Shown here piece after piece: positions 1-6,684 of a DNA stretch of 13,756 nt. Numbering within the stretch: the first letter of the stretch is position 1; each line of letters opens with the position of its first letter. Below the pieces are notes generated by a model. That model was not told the origin of the DNA. It worked only from the letters and a program-made list of their open reading frames with translations, and searched no databases. The translations under genes and the position numbers were made by a program. Source of the DNA: Verrucomicrobiota bacterium (lineage in GTDB: Bacteria; Verrucomicrobiota; Verrucomicrobiia; Chthoniobacterales; JAFAMB01); contig JAFAVN010000054.1 in the NCBI GenBank assembly GCA_019242435.1, positions 1 through 13,756 of the forward strand, read 5' to 3'.

Positions 1-227
1 TGCCAGCGCCAGGCACCGCCGTTATGGTCAAGATGAATATGGGTGACCAAGAGATGGCTTACTTTCTCCGGCGGCAGACCGCGCTGTCGCAATCCTTTGA
101 TCGTATTTGCAAACACGATCTCCGGTCCACAATCGATCATCACTAAAGTGCCGTCTTCGGCTTCCAGTACGGCCACACAGATCACGTTAGGCGTATTCAA
201 ATGCAGAGAATCAATCAGGTGGAGCAT
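1..227 (-). CDS. Metallo-beta-lactamase-fold hydrolase, N-terminal part (runs off the window)
   Basis: The reverse strand reads open from an ATG at 227-225 to the window edge, giving 75 residues. They show the opening beta strands of the metallo-beta-lactamase fold, an IDCG turn near residues 31-34 and the zinc motif THIHLDH at residues 62-68 (HxHxDH, with the metal ligands His63, His65, Asp67 and His68). This is established as the signature of zinc-dependent hydrolases of the glyoxalase II, lactonase and RNase Z type. The C-terminal part that would fix the substrate is missing, so only the superfamily can be named. The gene is divergent from the dehydrogenase at 412, and a run of 9-bp repeats begins about 10 bp upstream of its start. 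No Shine-Dalgarno site is evident before the ATG. Confidence 0.85.
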   Translation of the reverse strand, partial: MLHLIDSLHLNTPNVICVAVLEAEDGTLVMIDCGPEIVFANTIKGLRQRGLPPEKVSHLLVTHIHLDHNGGAWRW

Positions 228-228
228 G

Positions 229-273
229 TAGTTTAAAGAGTTCAAGAAGTTCGAGGAGGTTAAGGAGTTCAAG
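229..273. repeat. Left arm of inverted 9-bp tandem repeat (locus 1)
   Basis: Four 9-bp units lie head to tail: GAGTTCAAG (238), AAGTTCGAG (247), GAGGTTAAG (256) and GAGTTCAAG (265), with a degenerate half-unit before them at 229-237. They read as the reverse complement of the arm at 376-402. The array ends about 10 bp before the start of the minus-strand hydrolase. Confidence 0.85.
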
Positions 274-375
274 GAGAATTTGCTGCATCGGGATTTCGAA
301 TCGTCTCGAACCTCTAACTTCTTTTCGCGACCTCGATCCCCGGGAATGAACGGCATCGCCGGAGATTTTTCTTTC

Positions 376-402
376 GTTGAACTCCTTGAACTCCTTGATA
401 CA
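376..402. repeat. Right arm of inverted 9-bp tandem repeat (locus 1)
   Basis: Units GTTGAACTC (376), CTTGAACTC (385) and CTTGATACA (394), the last half degenerate. CTTGAACTC is the exact reverse complement of GAGTTCAAG in the left arm. About 100 bp separate the arms. The array ends 9 bp before the ATG at 412, where a ribosome binding site would be expected. Confidence 0.85.
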
Positions 403-411
403 CACTCTCGC

Positions 412-1176
412 ATGGATCTGCGTGGAAAAACAGTGCTGGTCACCGGGGCGGGGAGCGGCATCGGCTTGGCAATCAGCAAGGCCTTCTTGGGCAGCGGTGC
501 GCGAGTTCTGCTGCACGATATCAATCCTGCTGCTGCTGATCTCGCCGGCGAGCTAGGCGCGGAATTTTTGGCGGCCGATCTGGGGACTCCAGCGGCGGTT
601 CGTGATCTGGCGGCCGCTGCTCTCCAGAAAGGCGAGGGACGAGTTGATGTACTCGTCAATAATGCCGGGTTTCAGCATGTCGCCAAAGTCGAAGAATTTC
701 CGGAGGAGATTTGGACCACCATGATCCAGGTGATGTTGGTCGCTCCATTTCAGCTGACCCGGGCGCTCCTTCCCGGAATGAAACAGCAGGGCTGGGGACG
801 GATTGTTAACGTGGCCAGTATTCATGCGGTCATAGCTAGCCCGTTCAAATCCGCTTACATCAGTGCAAAGCATGGACTTCTTGGTCTGACCCGATGCGTC
901 GCTTTGGAAGCCGCGCCTTTTGGCGTAACCGTTAACGCCATCTGCCCGGCTTATGTTCGGACCCCGTTAGTTGAGAGACAGATCGCCGACCAGGCTAAAG
1001 CGCACGGATTGACCTCGGACGAGGTGGTGGAGAAAATCATGCTCGAGCCGGCTGCCATTAAACGGCTGATCGAGCCCCGCGAAGTTGCTGACTACGTGCT
1101 TTATCTCTGTACCGATGCTGCCGGTATCATCACTGGCAGCGCCCAGATGCTGGATCTTGGGTGGACGGCGCGATAG
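412..1176 (+). CDS. bdhA: 3-hydroxybutyrate dehydrogenase (SDR family)
   Basis: A 254-residue classical short-chain dehydrogenase, the usual length for the family. It shows the Rossmann motif TGAGSGIG (11-18), an acidic Asp36 at the end of the second strand that favours NAD over NADP, NNAG (83-86), and catalytic Ser136, Tyr149 and Lys153. The segment VNAICPAYVRTPLVERQI and the C-terminal DLGWTA end match D-3-hydroxybutyrate dehydrogenases, which interconvert 3-hydroxybutyrate and acetoacetate in the cytoplasm during ketone-body or polyhydroxybutyrate use. The position that holds the helix-4 Asn of the catalytic tetrad appears to be Met108. The ATG at 412 is preferred over upstream starts because the fold begins there; the upstream frame merely reads through the repeat locus. 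No Shine-Dalgarno site is visible. A related SDR with another hydroxyacid or polyol substrate remains possible. Confidence 0.88.
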   Translation: MDLRGKTVLVTGAGSGIGLAISKAFLGSGARVLLHDINPAAADLAGELGAEFLAADLGTPAAVRDLAAAALQKGEGRVDVLVNNAGFQHVAKVEEFPEEIWTTMIQVMLVAPFQLTRALLPGMKQQGWGRIVNVASIHAVIASPFKSAYISAKHGLLGLTRCVALEAAPFGVTVNAICPAYVRTPLVERQIADQAKAHGLTSDEVVEKIMLEPAAIKRLIEPREVADYVLYLCTDAAGIITGSAQMLDLGWTAR

Positions 1177-1234
1177 GAAGAGCATCAACTCTGGATAAGT
1201 CACCTCGCTCGGACCTTTTGTTACGGAATTTTTA

Positions 1235-1258
1235 CATTCGAAAAGGCGCTTTTTAATG
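1235..1258 (+). terminator. Weak terminator-like hairpin after bdhA
   Basis: CATT-C-GAAAAG pairs with CTTTTTAATG around a GCG loop: a 10-bp, A/U-rich stem with one bulged C and one G-T pair. The T-run lies inside the 3' arm rather than after it. It is 58 bp beyond the bdhA stop. It could equally be an A/T-rich spacer that folds by chance. Confidence 0.3.
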
Positions 1259-1427
1259 TTGGCAACGGGCTTTTTTAAGATCTAACGGGTAATGCACTTA
1301 CGAGAGAGCCTTTGTGCTGAGCAACCAAGGCAGCCTAAAAACAATAGTGGAAACCATTTTTCTAACCGCGTCGCCACGTCTTTCACCGCCACGCCCCGCC
1401 GGAAGGGCACGCCGCTCTTTGAGTACA

Positions 1428-2849
1428 ATGCTTTCCTGGGCGTTACCGGTTGTGGTTCACCTCGGATTTTGCGTTTCGGCCTTCGCCCAACAGATCTCTG
1501 TGTCGCCGGCAAGCGCGTTAGCAGAGAATAACCTCATCGCCGGGTCTGACCAAGCCATGGACTTTGCTGGGAAACAATTGGTCCAGCCGCAACCGGAGGC
1601 GAGCCCGAATCCAAGTCCGACCCAGAACTGGGCTATCCATGGAGACATCATTGCCATCTTCCAAGGACAGCCAGGTTTTCACGATCCTTATAATGGACCG
1701 AACAGCCTCCAGTCCCAAGATGACTTTCGCCAAACCACCACTGCCGACCTTTTCTTTGGCGTCAGACTTTGGCCGGGGGCTGAGTTCTACTTGAACCCAG
1801 AGTATTATCAGGGATTTGGGCTGGGAAACACCCATGGGATTGCTCAATTCCCGAATTCTGAGGCGTACAAAGTTGGTCAAAAAGTAGGTGACGTCTTTAT
1901 TCCGAATCTTTTCATCCGCCAAGTCTTTGGCTTTGGTGGTGAACAGGAACATTTAGACGAGGGCCCGTTGCAGCTTGCCGGAAACGTAGATATTTCGCGG
2001 CTGACCATCACGGCGGGGAAAATGGCCGTAGGGAACCAATTTGATAACAACGCCTACTCCCATGACCCGGGCGCCCAGTTTCTGAATTGGGCCCTGGTGG
2101 ATGCCGGCGGTTTCGATTACGCAGCGGATTCGCTCGGGTATGAGTACGGGCTCACCGCTGAACTGAACCAGAAAGCGTGGGCCGCCAGAGCGGGGTATTT
2201 TACCGTTCCACGCTACAATAACGGTTTGGCGACCGATGGTCACTATTTGAAGGCATTCGAGTTGATAGGTGAGCTGGAGGGCCGGTATCAGTTGTTCGGC
2301 CATCCGGGAAAGGTGCGGTTAACCGGATGGTTGTTACACCAGCATCTTGGCGATTTCTCCTCGTTGCTGCGGGACCAAAGTGTGCTGATCAATGGCCTGC
2401 GCGAACCTTATCGGACCAGTTACGGCGGAATCCTCAACTTCGAACAAGAAGTCGCCAAGGATGTTGGTCTGTTTGCCCGGCTTAGCTATCGGGATCCCAG
2501 GCGGGAAGCCTACATGTTCAGCGATATTGACAAAGCTTTCTCAATTGGCGTGTCCGTGAACGGAGAAGCCTGGAAGCGTTCGGACGACGTGTTCGGTTTC
2601 GCTTACGGGGTTGCCAATATCGGTGTGGCCCACCGGGATTATTTTGCCGAAGGCGGACTGGGTATCCTGGTCGGCGACGGCAAATTGCCTCATTTCGGCT
2701 ACGAAAACTTTATCGAGGCCTACTATAACGTTGCGGTCTGGAAATGGGTGAACTTCACGGTCGATTACCAGCTATTCGTTAATCCCGGGTATAACGAAGA
2801 CAGAGGCCCGATTAACGTCTTTTCCGGCCGAGTCACGCTGCGTTTTTAG
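1428..2849 (+). CDS. OprB-type carbohydrate-selective outer-membrane porin
   Basis: From the ATG at 1428 the product is 473 residues with a clear signal peptide (MLSWALPVVVHLGFCVSAFA, cleavage before QQ). The mature part alternates aromatic and polar residues as in beta strands, with the OprB-like segments NWAIHGDI, a GxxLWPGAEFYLNPEYYQG-type strand, an AGKMAVGNQFDNN-like strand, and a last strand ending TLRF. A terminal Phe is the known signal for beta-barrel insertion. OprB-family porins let sugars diffuse through the outer membrane, which fits the sugar ABC importer downstream. The frame stays open upstream to a GTG at 1314, but those 38 residues are basic and Pro-rich and would bury the signal peptide, so I reject that start. 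There is no good Shine-Dalgarno site at either start. Substrate unknown. Confidence 0.85.
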   Translation: MLSWALPVVVHLGFCVSAFAQQISVSPASALAENNLIAGSDQAMDFAGKQLVQPQPEASPNPSPTQNWAIHGDIIAIFQGQPGFHDPYNGPNSLQSQDDFRQTTTADLFFGVRLWPGAEFYLNPEYYQGFGLGNTHGIAQFPNSEAYKVGQKVGDVFIPNLFIRQVFGFGGEQEHLDEGPLQLAGNVDISRLTITAGKMAVGNQFDNNAYSHDPGAQFLNWALVDAGGFDYAADSLGYEYGLTAELNQKAWAARAGYFTVPRYNNGLATDGHYLKAFELIGELEGRYQLFGHPGKVRLTGWLLHQHLGDFSSLLRDQSVLINGLREPYRTSYGGILNFEQEVAKDVGLFARLSYRDPRREAYMFSDIDKAFSIGVSVNGEAWKRSDDVFGFAYGVANIGVAHRDYFAEGGLGILVGDGKLPHFGYENFIEAYYNVAVWKWVNFTVDYQLFVNPGYNEDRGPINVFSGRVTLRF

Positions 2850-2945
2850 AAATCGCAGGCTTCGAAAGTCACTTCCGTCCCGGTTGGTCGCTCAGGAGTG
2901 GCGCATCCGAGCCGCCTGACGGGACGGGCTCCCGACACCTGTTTC

Positions 2946-2964
2946 CCAGGCACCTTGTGCCTGG
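2946..2964. repeat. Perfect 8-bp hairpin in the porin 3' region
   Basis: CCAGGCAC, loop CTT, GTGCCTGG: eight perfect pairs. It is the first of three hairpins in 73 bp after the porin. It has no T-run, so it is better seen as a small palindromic element than as a terminator. Confidence 0.7.
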
Positions 2965-2977
2965 TTACCATCATTTT

Positions 2978-2990
2978 GTCCCTTCGGGAC
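2978..2990. repeat. Small hairpin GTCCC-TTC-GGGAC
   Basis: Five perfect pairs around TTC, extendable by a T-A pair at 2977/2991. It is the middle hairpin of the cluster between the porin and the L,D-transpeptidase. Confidence 0.6.
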
Positions 2991-2995
2991 AGAGA

Positions 2996-3018
2996 CCGCT
3001 GCCTCACGCAGCGGTTTT
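2996..3018 (+). terminator. Likely rho-independent terminator of the porin
   Basis: CCGCTGC, loop CTCAC, GCAGCGG, followed directly by TTTT. Seven GC-rich pairs with a short T-run, 147 bp after the porin stop. Two further hairpins lie just upstream. The short T-run keeps confidence moderate. Confidence 0.55.
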
Positions 3019-3181
3019 CAACCGTCTTCTCCGAAAGAGAGACGCTTCCATCCCGAGCAAGACGCGGACAGTTTCTTGGCGTCGACGGCATTCCCGGCTT
3101 TCGGTTCATGCGATCCCTTTCTGGAAAATCATTTGCCTTAACCGGGCTAAATCCGGTATCGGTAGCCGGTACCGCCACCAG

Positions 3182-3802
3182 ATGAACGATTTACTGCGCC
3201 AGCTGAGGGTCCCTTTTGTTCTTTTGAGCTTTTTGATGCTGAGTTTAGGATCGGCGCAAGCCGACTTTCTGTGGTTCAAGTCGCCGCAGAAAGCTCAAGT
3301 GACTTCGCCCGACCAATTGATCGGAAGACAAGCTCCGGCTGTCATCAATCGAGAGGTATACGACAAAATGGACACGAGCAATATGTCGATTGTCGTATCC
3401 CTATCTCGCCAGCGAGTGTATGCCACGGTGGGGGACGAAGTCGCCATCGACAGCCCGATATCGTCCGGCAAGGCGGCGCGGAGGACTCCGTCCGGTAGCT
3501 TTACCGTGCTGGAAAAGGACCCGAACCACCACTCCAGCGTTTATGGTAATTTTGTTGATTCCCATGGGCGCATTGTTCGCGGCGGCGTCAGCGCCTTAAT
3601 TGATGCCGCCCCCAGCGGCACCCATTTCGAAGGTGCCCCAATGACCTACTTTATGCGGTTGACTTGGGAGGGCGTCGGCATGCACGTCGGTATTTTGCCC
3701 GGCTACCCGGCGTCCCATGGTTGTATCCGGCTTCCCCACGACGTCGCCCAGGCCCTGTACATGAAAGTGAAAGTCGGAACACCCGTAAAGGTTGTGGATT
3801 AG
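3182..3802 (+). CDS. Periplasmic L,D-transpeptidase (YkuD domain)
   Basis: 206 residues from the ATG at 3182: a signal peptide (hydrophobic 10-25, SAQA before D28) and one YkuD domain from about residue 68. The catalytic region shows GMHVG (His168) and SHGCIRLP with catalytic Cys181 and Arg183, the full HX(n)SHGC[IV]R motif of L,D-transpeptidases. Such enzymes make 3-3 cross-links in peptidoglycan or attach proteins to it, or act as amidases, in the periplasm. No LysM or peptidoglycan-binding domain is present, so this is a minimal single-domain form. The ATG is chosen because the signal peptide starts there; about 75 codons open upstream look non-coding. It stands alone, with terminator-like hairpins before and a repeat locus after. 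Which cross-link or substrate it serves cannot be seen. Confidence 0.9.
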   Translation: MNDLLRQLRVPFVLLSFLMLSLGSAQADFLWFKSPQKAQVTSPDQLIGRQAPAVINREVYDKMDTSNMSIVVSLSRQRVYATVGDEVAIDSPISSGKAARRTPSGSFTVLEKDPNHHSSVYGNFVDSHGRIVRGGVSALIDAAPSGTHFEGAPMTYFMRLTWEGVGMHVGILPGYPASHGCIRLPHDVAQALYMKVKVGTPVKVVD

Positions 3803-3848
3803 GGTGATCGTGTAGTAATACTTCGCCTACCCGGACAACCGGCTTGGG

Positions 3849-3882
3849 GTTGAAGGTTAAAGTTCAAGGTTCGCAGTTGTAT
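3849..3882. repeat. Left arm of inverted 7-bp tandem repeat (locus 2)
   Basis: Units GTTGAAG (3849), GTTAAA (3856, one base short), GTTCAAG (3862), GTTCGCA (3869) and GTTGTAT (3876). The consensus GTTCAAG is complementary to the arm at 3995-4036. It starts 46 bp after the L,D-transpeptidase stop. Confidence 0.75.
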
Positions 3883-3994
3883 CCTCAAAACAGAGGCACA
3901 GCTTTTCCGGCATTGCTCTTGATCGACTGTAGAACTTAATGCAGTTGGCCGCAGGCCATGCCTGCCCGCAGCCGAAAAATCCCGCCAATCTTAC

Positions 3995-4036
3995 CTCGAA
4001 CGTTCAATTTCAAACCTCGAACCTTCAATTGCTGAA
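3995..4036. repeat. Right arm of inverted 7-bp tandem repeat (locus 2)
   Basis: Six head-to-tail heptamers: CTCGAAC (3995), GTTCAAT (4002), TTCAAAC (4009), CTCGAAC (4016), CTTCAAT (4023) and TGCTGAA (4030, degenerate). Consensus CTTCAAC or CTCGAAC, reverse complement of the left-arm unit GTTGAAG. It ends 74 bp before the permease ATG. Confidence 0.8.
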
Positions 4037-4072
4037 TTGTTAGCTTGTTTTGTGCGTGCGTCGGCCAAATGC

Positions 4073-4100
4073 TTGACAGATTGAGCCGCCCACTTGATAG
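4073..4100 (+). promoter_or_regulatory. Possible promoter for the sugar ABC permease
   Basis: TTGACA (4073-4078) is a perfect -35 match, but the -10 at 17 bp spacing (GATAGG, 4096-4101) keeps only three of six consensus bases, and transcription would begin within about ten bases of the ATG. AGGG at 4099-4102 could be a ribosome binding site 8 bp before the ATG; the two readings overlap. Confidence 0.2.
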
Positions 4101-4110
4101 GGTTTGATTA

Positions 4111-5265
4111 ATGTCATCTCCCCTGAAGCTCAATTTTTCTAAGTTTCCAGAAGCGGGCTTGATTATTGTGATCGTGGTTTTGGGGATCCTGTTATCAATC
4201 TTCGGTGGCGAAGTGCAGCGCCCGAAAATGGTCATGGGAAGCGATGGCCAATGGACCAGAGCCATGGAGAAAGATGCATCTGGTCAGGAAATTCCGGCCT
4301 TCGTAAAAGTTAACAACTTCTTTAACGCAGAGACGTTAACCCAGATTGCGAAGGACACCAGTTTCTTCGCCATTATGGCGGTCGGCGTGACCTGCGTAAT
4401 CATTACCGCCGGAATCGATCTGTCTGTCGGATCTGTTTACGCTTTGGCGGCCGTCGCCGGAGCCATGTACATGAATCAGTTCGGTTCCGATGGTAGCCCC
4501 GGGGCGGCAGTGGGCGGGGTTATAGTAACGCTGGTTGTGGCCTTGATCTGCGGTGCTCTGAATGGGGTCATGATTGTCGCGTTCAATCTGCACCCGTTCA
4601 TTATTACCCTCGGTACTATGGCGATCTATCGTGGAATCGCGTTTGTTCTCACCAACGGCCAGTCTATCGGAGGTTTTCCGGAGGGTTTTCGCGACTTCGT
4701 GCGGCAGGGGGTGATAGGCGACCTGAGCTTAGTGCCGCTGATCGTCATGGTCCTGGTCTGCATCCTCGGGACCATATTCCTGTCCAGGATGGCAGTTGGC
4801 CGTAAGGTTTACGCGATCGGCGGGAACGAAGTGGCCAGCCGTTACAGTGGTATTCGGGTCGGTATGGTGAAGCTACTTGTCTATATCATTGGCGGAGCCA
4901 CCGCCGGTATCGCGGCTGTGCTCGCCCTTGGGTATTACGGAGCTGCTTCTTCGGGTGACGGCCAAGGTTACGAGTTAACCGTAATCGCCGGAGCTGTCGT
5001 GGGAGGGGCCTCACTTTTTGGAGGCAAAGGGAGTGCACTCGGTGCCGTTTTGGGAGCCATTATTCTACAGATGATCGCCACTGGTATAGTGATTATCGGG
5101 ATTCCCCAGAGCTATAGCCAGATCGTGACCGGCGTGGTTGTCATCACCGCAGTGCTGCTCGATCAGTTCAACCGCTGGGTTAGTGATCGTCGCCTCCTGG
5201 CTGAAACGGCACACATTAAAAAGGAGGTTGTGCAGGCCAGCGACGCCGCTGCTCCAGTTAAATGA
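4111..5265 (+). CDS. Sugar ABC transporter permease (RbsC family)
   Basis: 384 residues, highly hydrophobic, of the BPD_transp_2 family whose members import ribose, xylose, galactose and similar sugars through the inner membrane. Hallmarks are GIDLSVGSV (101-109) at a membrane segment, the cytoplasmic coupling loop GRKVYAIGGNEVASRYSGI (230-248) that contacts the ATPase, and ELTVIAGAVVGGASLFGGKG (288-307). TM1 lies at about 15-33. About 30 extra polar residues follow it (roughly 36-64), not present in RbsC of about 320 residues. The C-terminal tail is polar. An AGGG 8 bp before the ATG may be the ribosome binding site. The binding protein and ATPase follow in the same direction but are separated by 263 and 208 bp, unlike the usual tight operon. 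The sugar cannot be read from the sequence. Confidence 0.9.
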   Translation: MSSPLKLNFSKFPEAGLIIVIVVLGILLSIFGGEVQRPKMVMGSDGQWTRAMEKDASGQEIPAFVKVNNFFNAETLTQIAKDTSFFAIMAVGVTCVIITAGIDLSVGSVYALAAVAGAMYMNQFGSDGSPGAAVGGVIVTLVVALICGALNGVMIVAFNLHPFIITLGTMAIYRGIAFVLTNGQSIGGFPEGFRDFVRQGVIGDLSLVPLIVMVLVCILGTIFLSRMAVGRKVYAIGGNEVASRYSGIRVGMVKLLVYIIGGATAGIAAVLALGYYGAASSGDGQGYELTVIAGAVVGGASLFGGKGSALGAVLGAIILQMIATGIVIIGIPQSYSQIVTGVVVITAVLLDQFNRWVSDRRLLAETAHIKKEVVQASDAAAPVK

Positions 5266-5337
5266 AGTCAGAGAAATACTCGAAGTTGACGGCTTTCACC
5301 TGGCCAAACGGCATATTGTTAGGAGCAACTTTAAATC

Positions 5338-5369
5338 ACTCCAATACTCCAACACTTCATCACTCTCGG
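5338..5369. repeat. Unpaired 8-bp tandem array between permease and binding protein
   Basis: Four 8-bp units: ACTCCAAT (5338), ACTCCAAC (5346), ACTTCATC (5354) and ACTCTCGG (5362, degenerate). It resembles the arms of the other loci in unit size and position, but I found no complementary second arm in the 263-bp intergenic region. Confidence 0.65.
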
Positions 5370-5528
5370 GCCTTCGAGTACAAGGATAGAGGCACGACTG
5401 CGCTCGCCGAAGTCCCACCCAATGCAGCTTCTGCGATTATGAGCTCCACTTCTGCCGGCTAACGAAGCCAGAACGCCGAGTTCGACGCATTTTCCCGTGA
5501 TTCGATTTTTAACCCCACCCCCAAAAAC

Positions 5529-6491
5529 ATGATAAAAAAAGTAACACTAACAGTTACAAGCCTGATCGGCTTGTTAGCAGCAACTGGTTTTGCTGCCGAT
5601 AAAACCTACATCTTCGGTATTGTCGCGAAGTCGAACAATAATCCAGTCTTCCAAGCCGCGAAGACTGGTGCTGAAGACCAAGCTAAGAAAATAAGTCAAG
5701 AAAGTGGCGCTACGGTCAAGGTAGACTGGCGTACGCCAAACGAAGAAGACCCACAGAAGCAGGTTCAAGCAATTGAGCAATTGGTTAACGAGGGCGCTTC
5801 CGGCATTGCGGTTAGTTGCTCGGACGCCAACAAGTTAACCGACGCGATTAACAGCGCGGTGAGCAAAGGCGTGCCGGTGGTTTGTTTCGACTCCGACGCA
5901 CCAAAGAGCAAGCGCTTTGCCGTTTTCGGAACGGACGACATCGACTGCGGTCATAAGGTGATGGAAGAGCTCGCCAAACAGATGGGCGGCAAAGGAGTGG
6001 TAGCTATCCTGGCCGGCAACCAGAATGCCCCGAACTTGCAAAAGCGGGTCAAGGGCGTCAAGGAGCAAGCCAAGAACTATCCTGACATCAAGATCCTTGA
6101 TACCTTCTATCATAAGGAAACACCTCAAGATGCGGCTGCCGAAGTCGAGACGGTAATGCAAGCGCATCCGGAAATCACTGGTTGGGCAATGATTGGCGGT
6201 TGGCCGCTCTTCACGGACAACGCTTTGAAGTTTGCCCCTGGCACGGTGAAAGTCGTGGCAGTGGATGCGTTGCCGGCTCAGCTCGGCTATCTGCGATCTG
6301 GTCATGTCCAGGTGTTGCTGGCCCAGCAAGTCTACGAATGGGGCACAATGTCAGTGCAAATGCTCTATGACAAAGTAGCTAATCACAAAACCCCGCCTAC
6401 CGCCTTCGTCAAAGGCGAGCTAATCCCTGTTACTAAGGATAACGTCGACGAGTACGCCAAAAATTGGGATAAGTGGCTTCCCAAGCGATAG
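5529..6491 (+). CDS. Periplasmic sugar-binding protein of the ABC importer (Peripla_BP_4 type)
   Basis: 320 residues. An N-terminal signal peptide (MIKKVTLTVTSLIGLLAATGFAA) has no lipobox Cys, so the product should be soluble in the periplasm. The mature part has the two-lobe RbsB-like fold: an opening strand YIFGIVAKSNNNPVF (ligand-site Asn cluster), GASGIAVSCSDA, GVPVVCFDSDAP (hinge Asp), VFGTDD, and the second-lobe VAILAGNQNAPNLQKR and VKVVAVDALP segments. It hands its sugar to the permease at 4111. Ligand unknown; rhamnose, ribose, myo-inositol and autoinducer-2 binders share this fold. The ATG has no Shine-Dalgarno site but follows an A-rich stretch. A strong terminator 30 bp after the stop would make its message the most abundant of the three, as usual for binding proteins. 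Confidence 0.9.
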   Translation: MIKKVTLTVTSLIGLLAATGFAADKTYIFGIVAKSNNNPVFQAAKTGAEDQAKKISQESGATVKVDWRTPNEEDPQKQVQAIEQLVNEGASGIAVSCSDANKLTDAINSAVSKGVPVVCFDSDAPKSKRFAVFGTDDIDCGHKVMEELAKQMGGKGVVAILAGNQNAPNLQKRVKGVKEQAKNYPDIKILDTFYHKETPQDAAAEVETVMQAHPEITGWAMIGGWPLFTDNALKFAPGTVKVVAVDALPAQLGYLRSGHVQVLLAQQVYEWGTMSVQMLYDKVANHKTPPTAFVKGELIPVTKDNVDEYAKNWDKWLPKR

Positions 6492-6521
6492 GCGTCCCCA
6501 TTTGATCCTTTGTTAATTACT

Positions 6522-6557
6522 GTTCCCGGAGCCGTGCTCGGCTCCGGGAACTTCTTT
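6522..6557 (+). terminator. Strong rho-independent terminator between binding protein and ATPase
   Basis: GTTCCCGGAGCC (6522-6533), a 6-base loop, then GGCTCCGGGAAC (6540-6551): twelve perfect pairs, followed by TTCTTT. It begins 30 bp past the binding-protein stop. It should end, stabilise or attenuate the message ahead of the ATPase gene. Confidence 0.85.
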
Positions 6558-6563
6558 GGTGAA

Positions 6564-6591
6564 CAGTAATCAGTAAGCAGTAATCACTAAG
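6564..6591. repeat. Left arm of inverted 7-bp tandem repeat (locus 3)
   Basis: Four exact-phase heptamers: CAGTAAT (6564), CAGTAAG (6571), CAGTAAT (6578) and CACTAAG (6585). They begin seven bases after the terminator and are complementary to the arm at 6643-6684. Confidence 0.88.
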
Positions 6592-6642
6592 CCGTAAAAT
6601 CGGCAGCCAAATGTTTCCTATTGGCAGCGCTATACACCGGAT

Positions 6643-6684
6643 ACTAATTACTGATTACTGCTCACTGCTCACTGATTACTGTTT
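6643..6684. repeat. Right arm of inverted 7-bp tandem repeat (locus 3)
   Basis: Six heptamers in perfect phase: ACTAATT, ACTGATT, ACTGCTC, ACTGCTC, ACTGATT and ACTGTTT. This is the reverse complement of the AATCAGT phase of the left arm. The 51-bp spacer can form a small GCCAA...TTGGC stem (6606-6625). The array ends 15 bp before the GTG start of the ATPase, so it occupies most of that gene's leader. Confidence 0.88.

Larger units (their letters stand above)
2850..3181. other. Porin to L,D-transpeptidase intergenic region (332 bp)
   Basis: No gene is supported here. Both strands have open frames, but they are rich in Arg, Ser and Thr with no domain signature. The stretch holds the three hairpins at 2946-3018, then a purine-rich stretch, and further short palindromes near 3140-3175 (CCGG...CCGG and GGTAGCCGGTACC-like). 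No convincing promoter or Shine-Dalgarno site precedes the ATG at 3182. Confidence 0.5.
3803..4110. other. Intergenic region with repeat locus 2 (308 bp)
   Basis: No gene is supported. It holds the two 7-bp tandem arms (3849-3882 and 3995-4036) separated by about 112 bp. In that spacer is a perfect 6-bp hairpin, GCAGGC-CAT-GCCTGC (3951-3965). A possible TTGACA box lies at 4073-4078, shortly before the permease start. Confidence 0.6.

Noticed and set aside
43..231. Small plus-strand frame at the window start
   Set aside because: It is antisense to the metallo-beta-lactamase-fold gene, whose zinc motif is unambiguous.
229..402. Insertion sequence or MITE with terminal inverted repeats
   Set aside because: The arms are internally tandem, no flanking target duplication is visible, and the other loci carry different sequences, so a single transposing element does not fit.
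280..411. N-terminal extension of the dehydrogenase
   Set aside because: It would translate the repeat locus, and the SDR fold begins at the ATG at 412.
1314..1427. Longer porin start at GTG 1314
   Set aside because: It would add 38 basic, Pro-rich residues ahead of a well-formed signal peptide. Kept only as an alternative.
2846..3185. Overlapping open frames on both strands between porin and L,D-transpeptidase
   Set aside because: Arg/Ser/Thr-rich translations with no domain, crossing several hairpins; typical of open but non-coding GC-rich DNA.
6564..6684. CRISPR array
   Set aside because: Units are only 7 bp, directly abutting and without unique spacers, and the arms are inverted. No cas genes are present.
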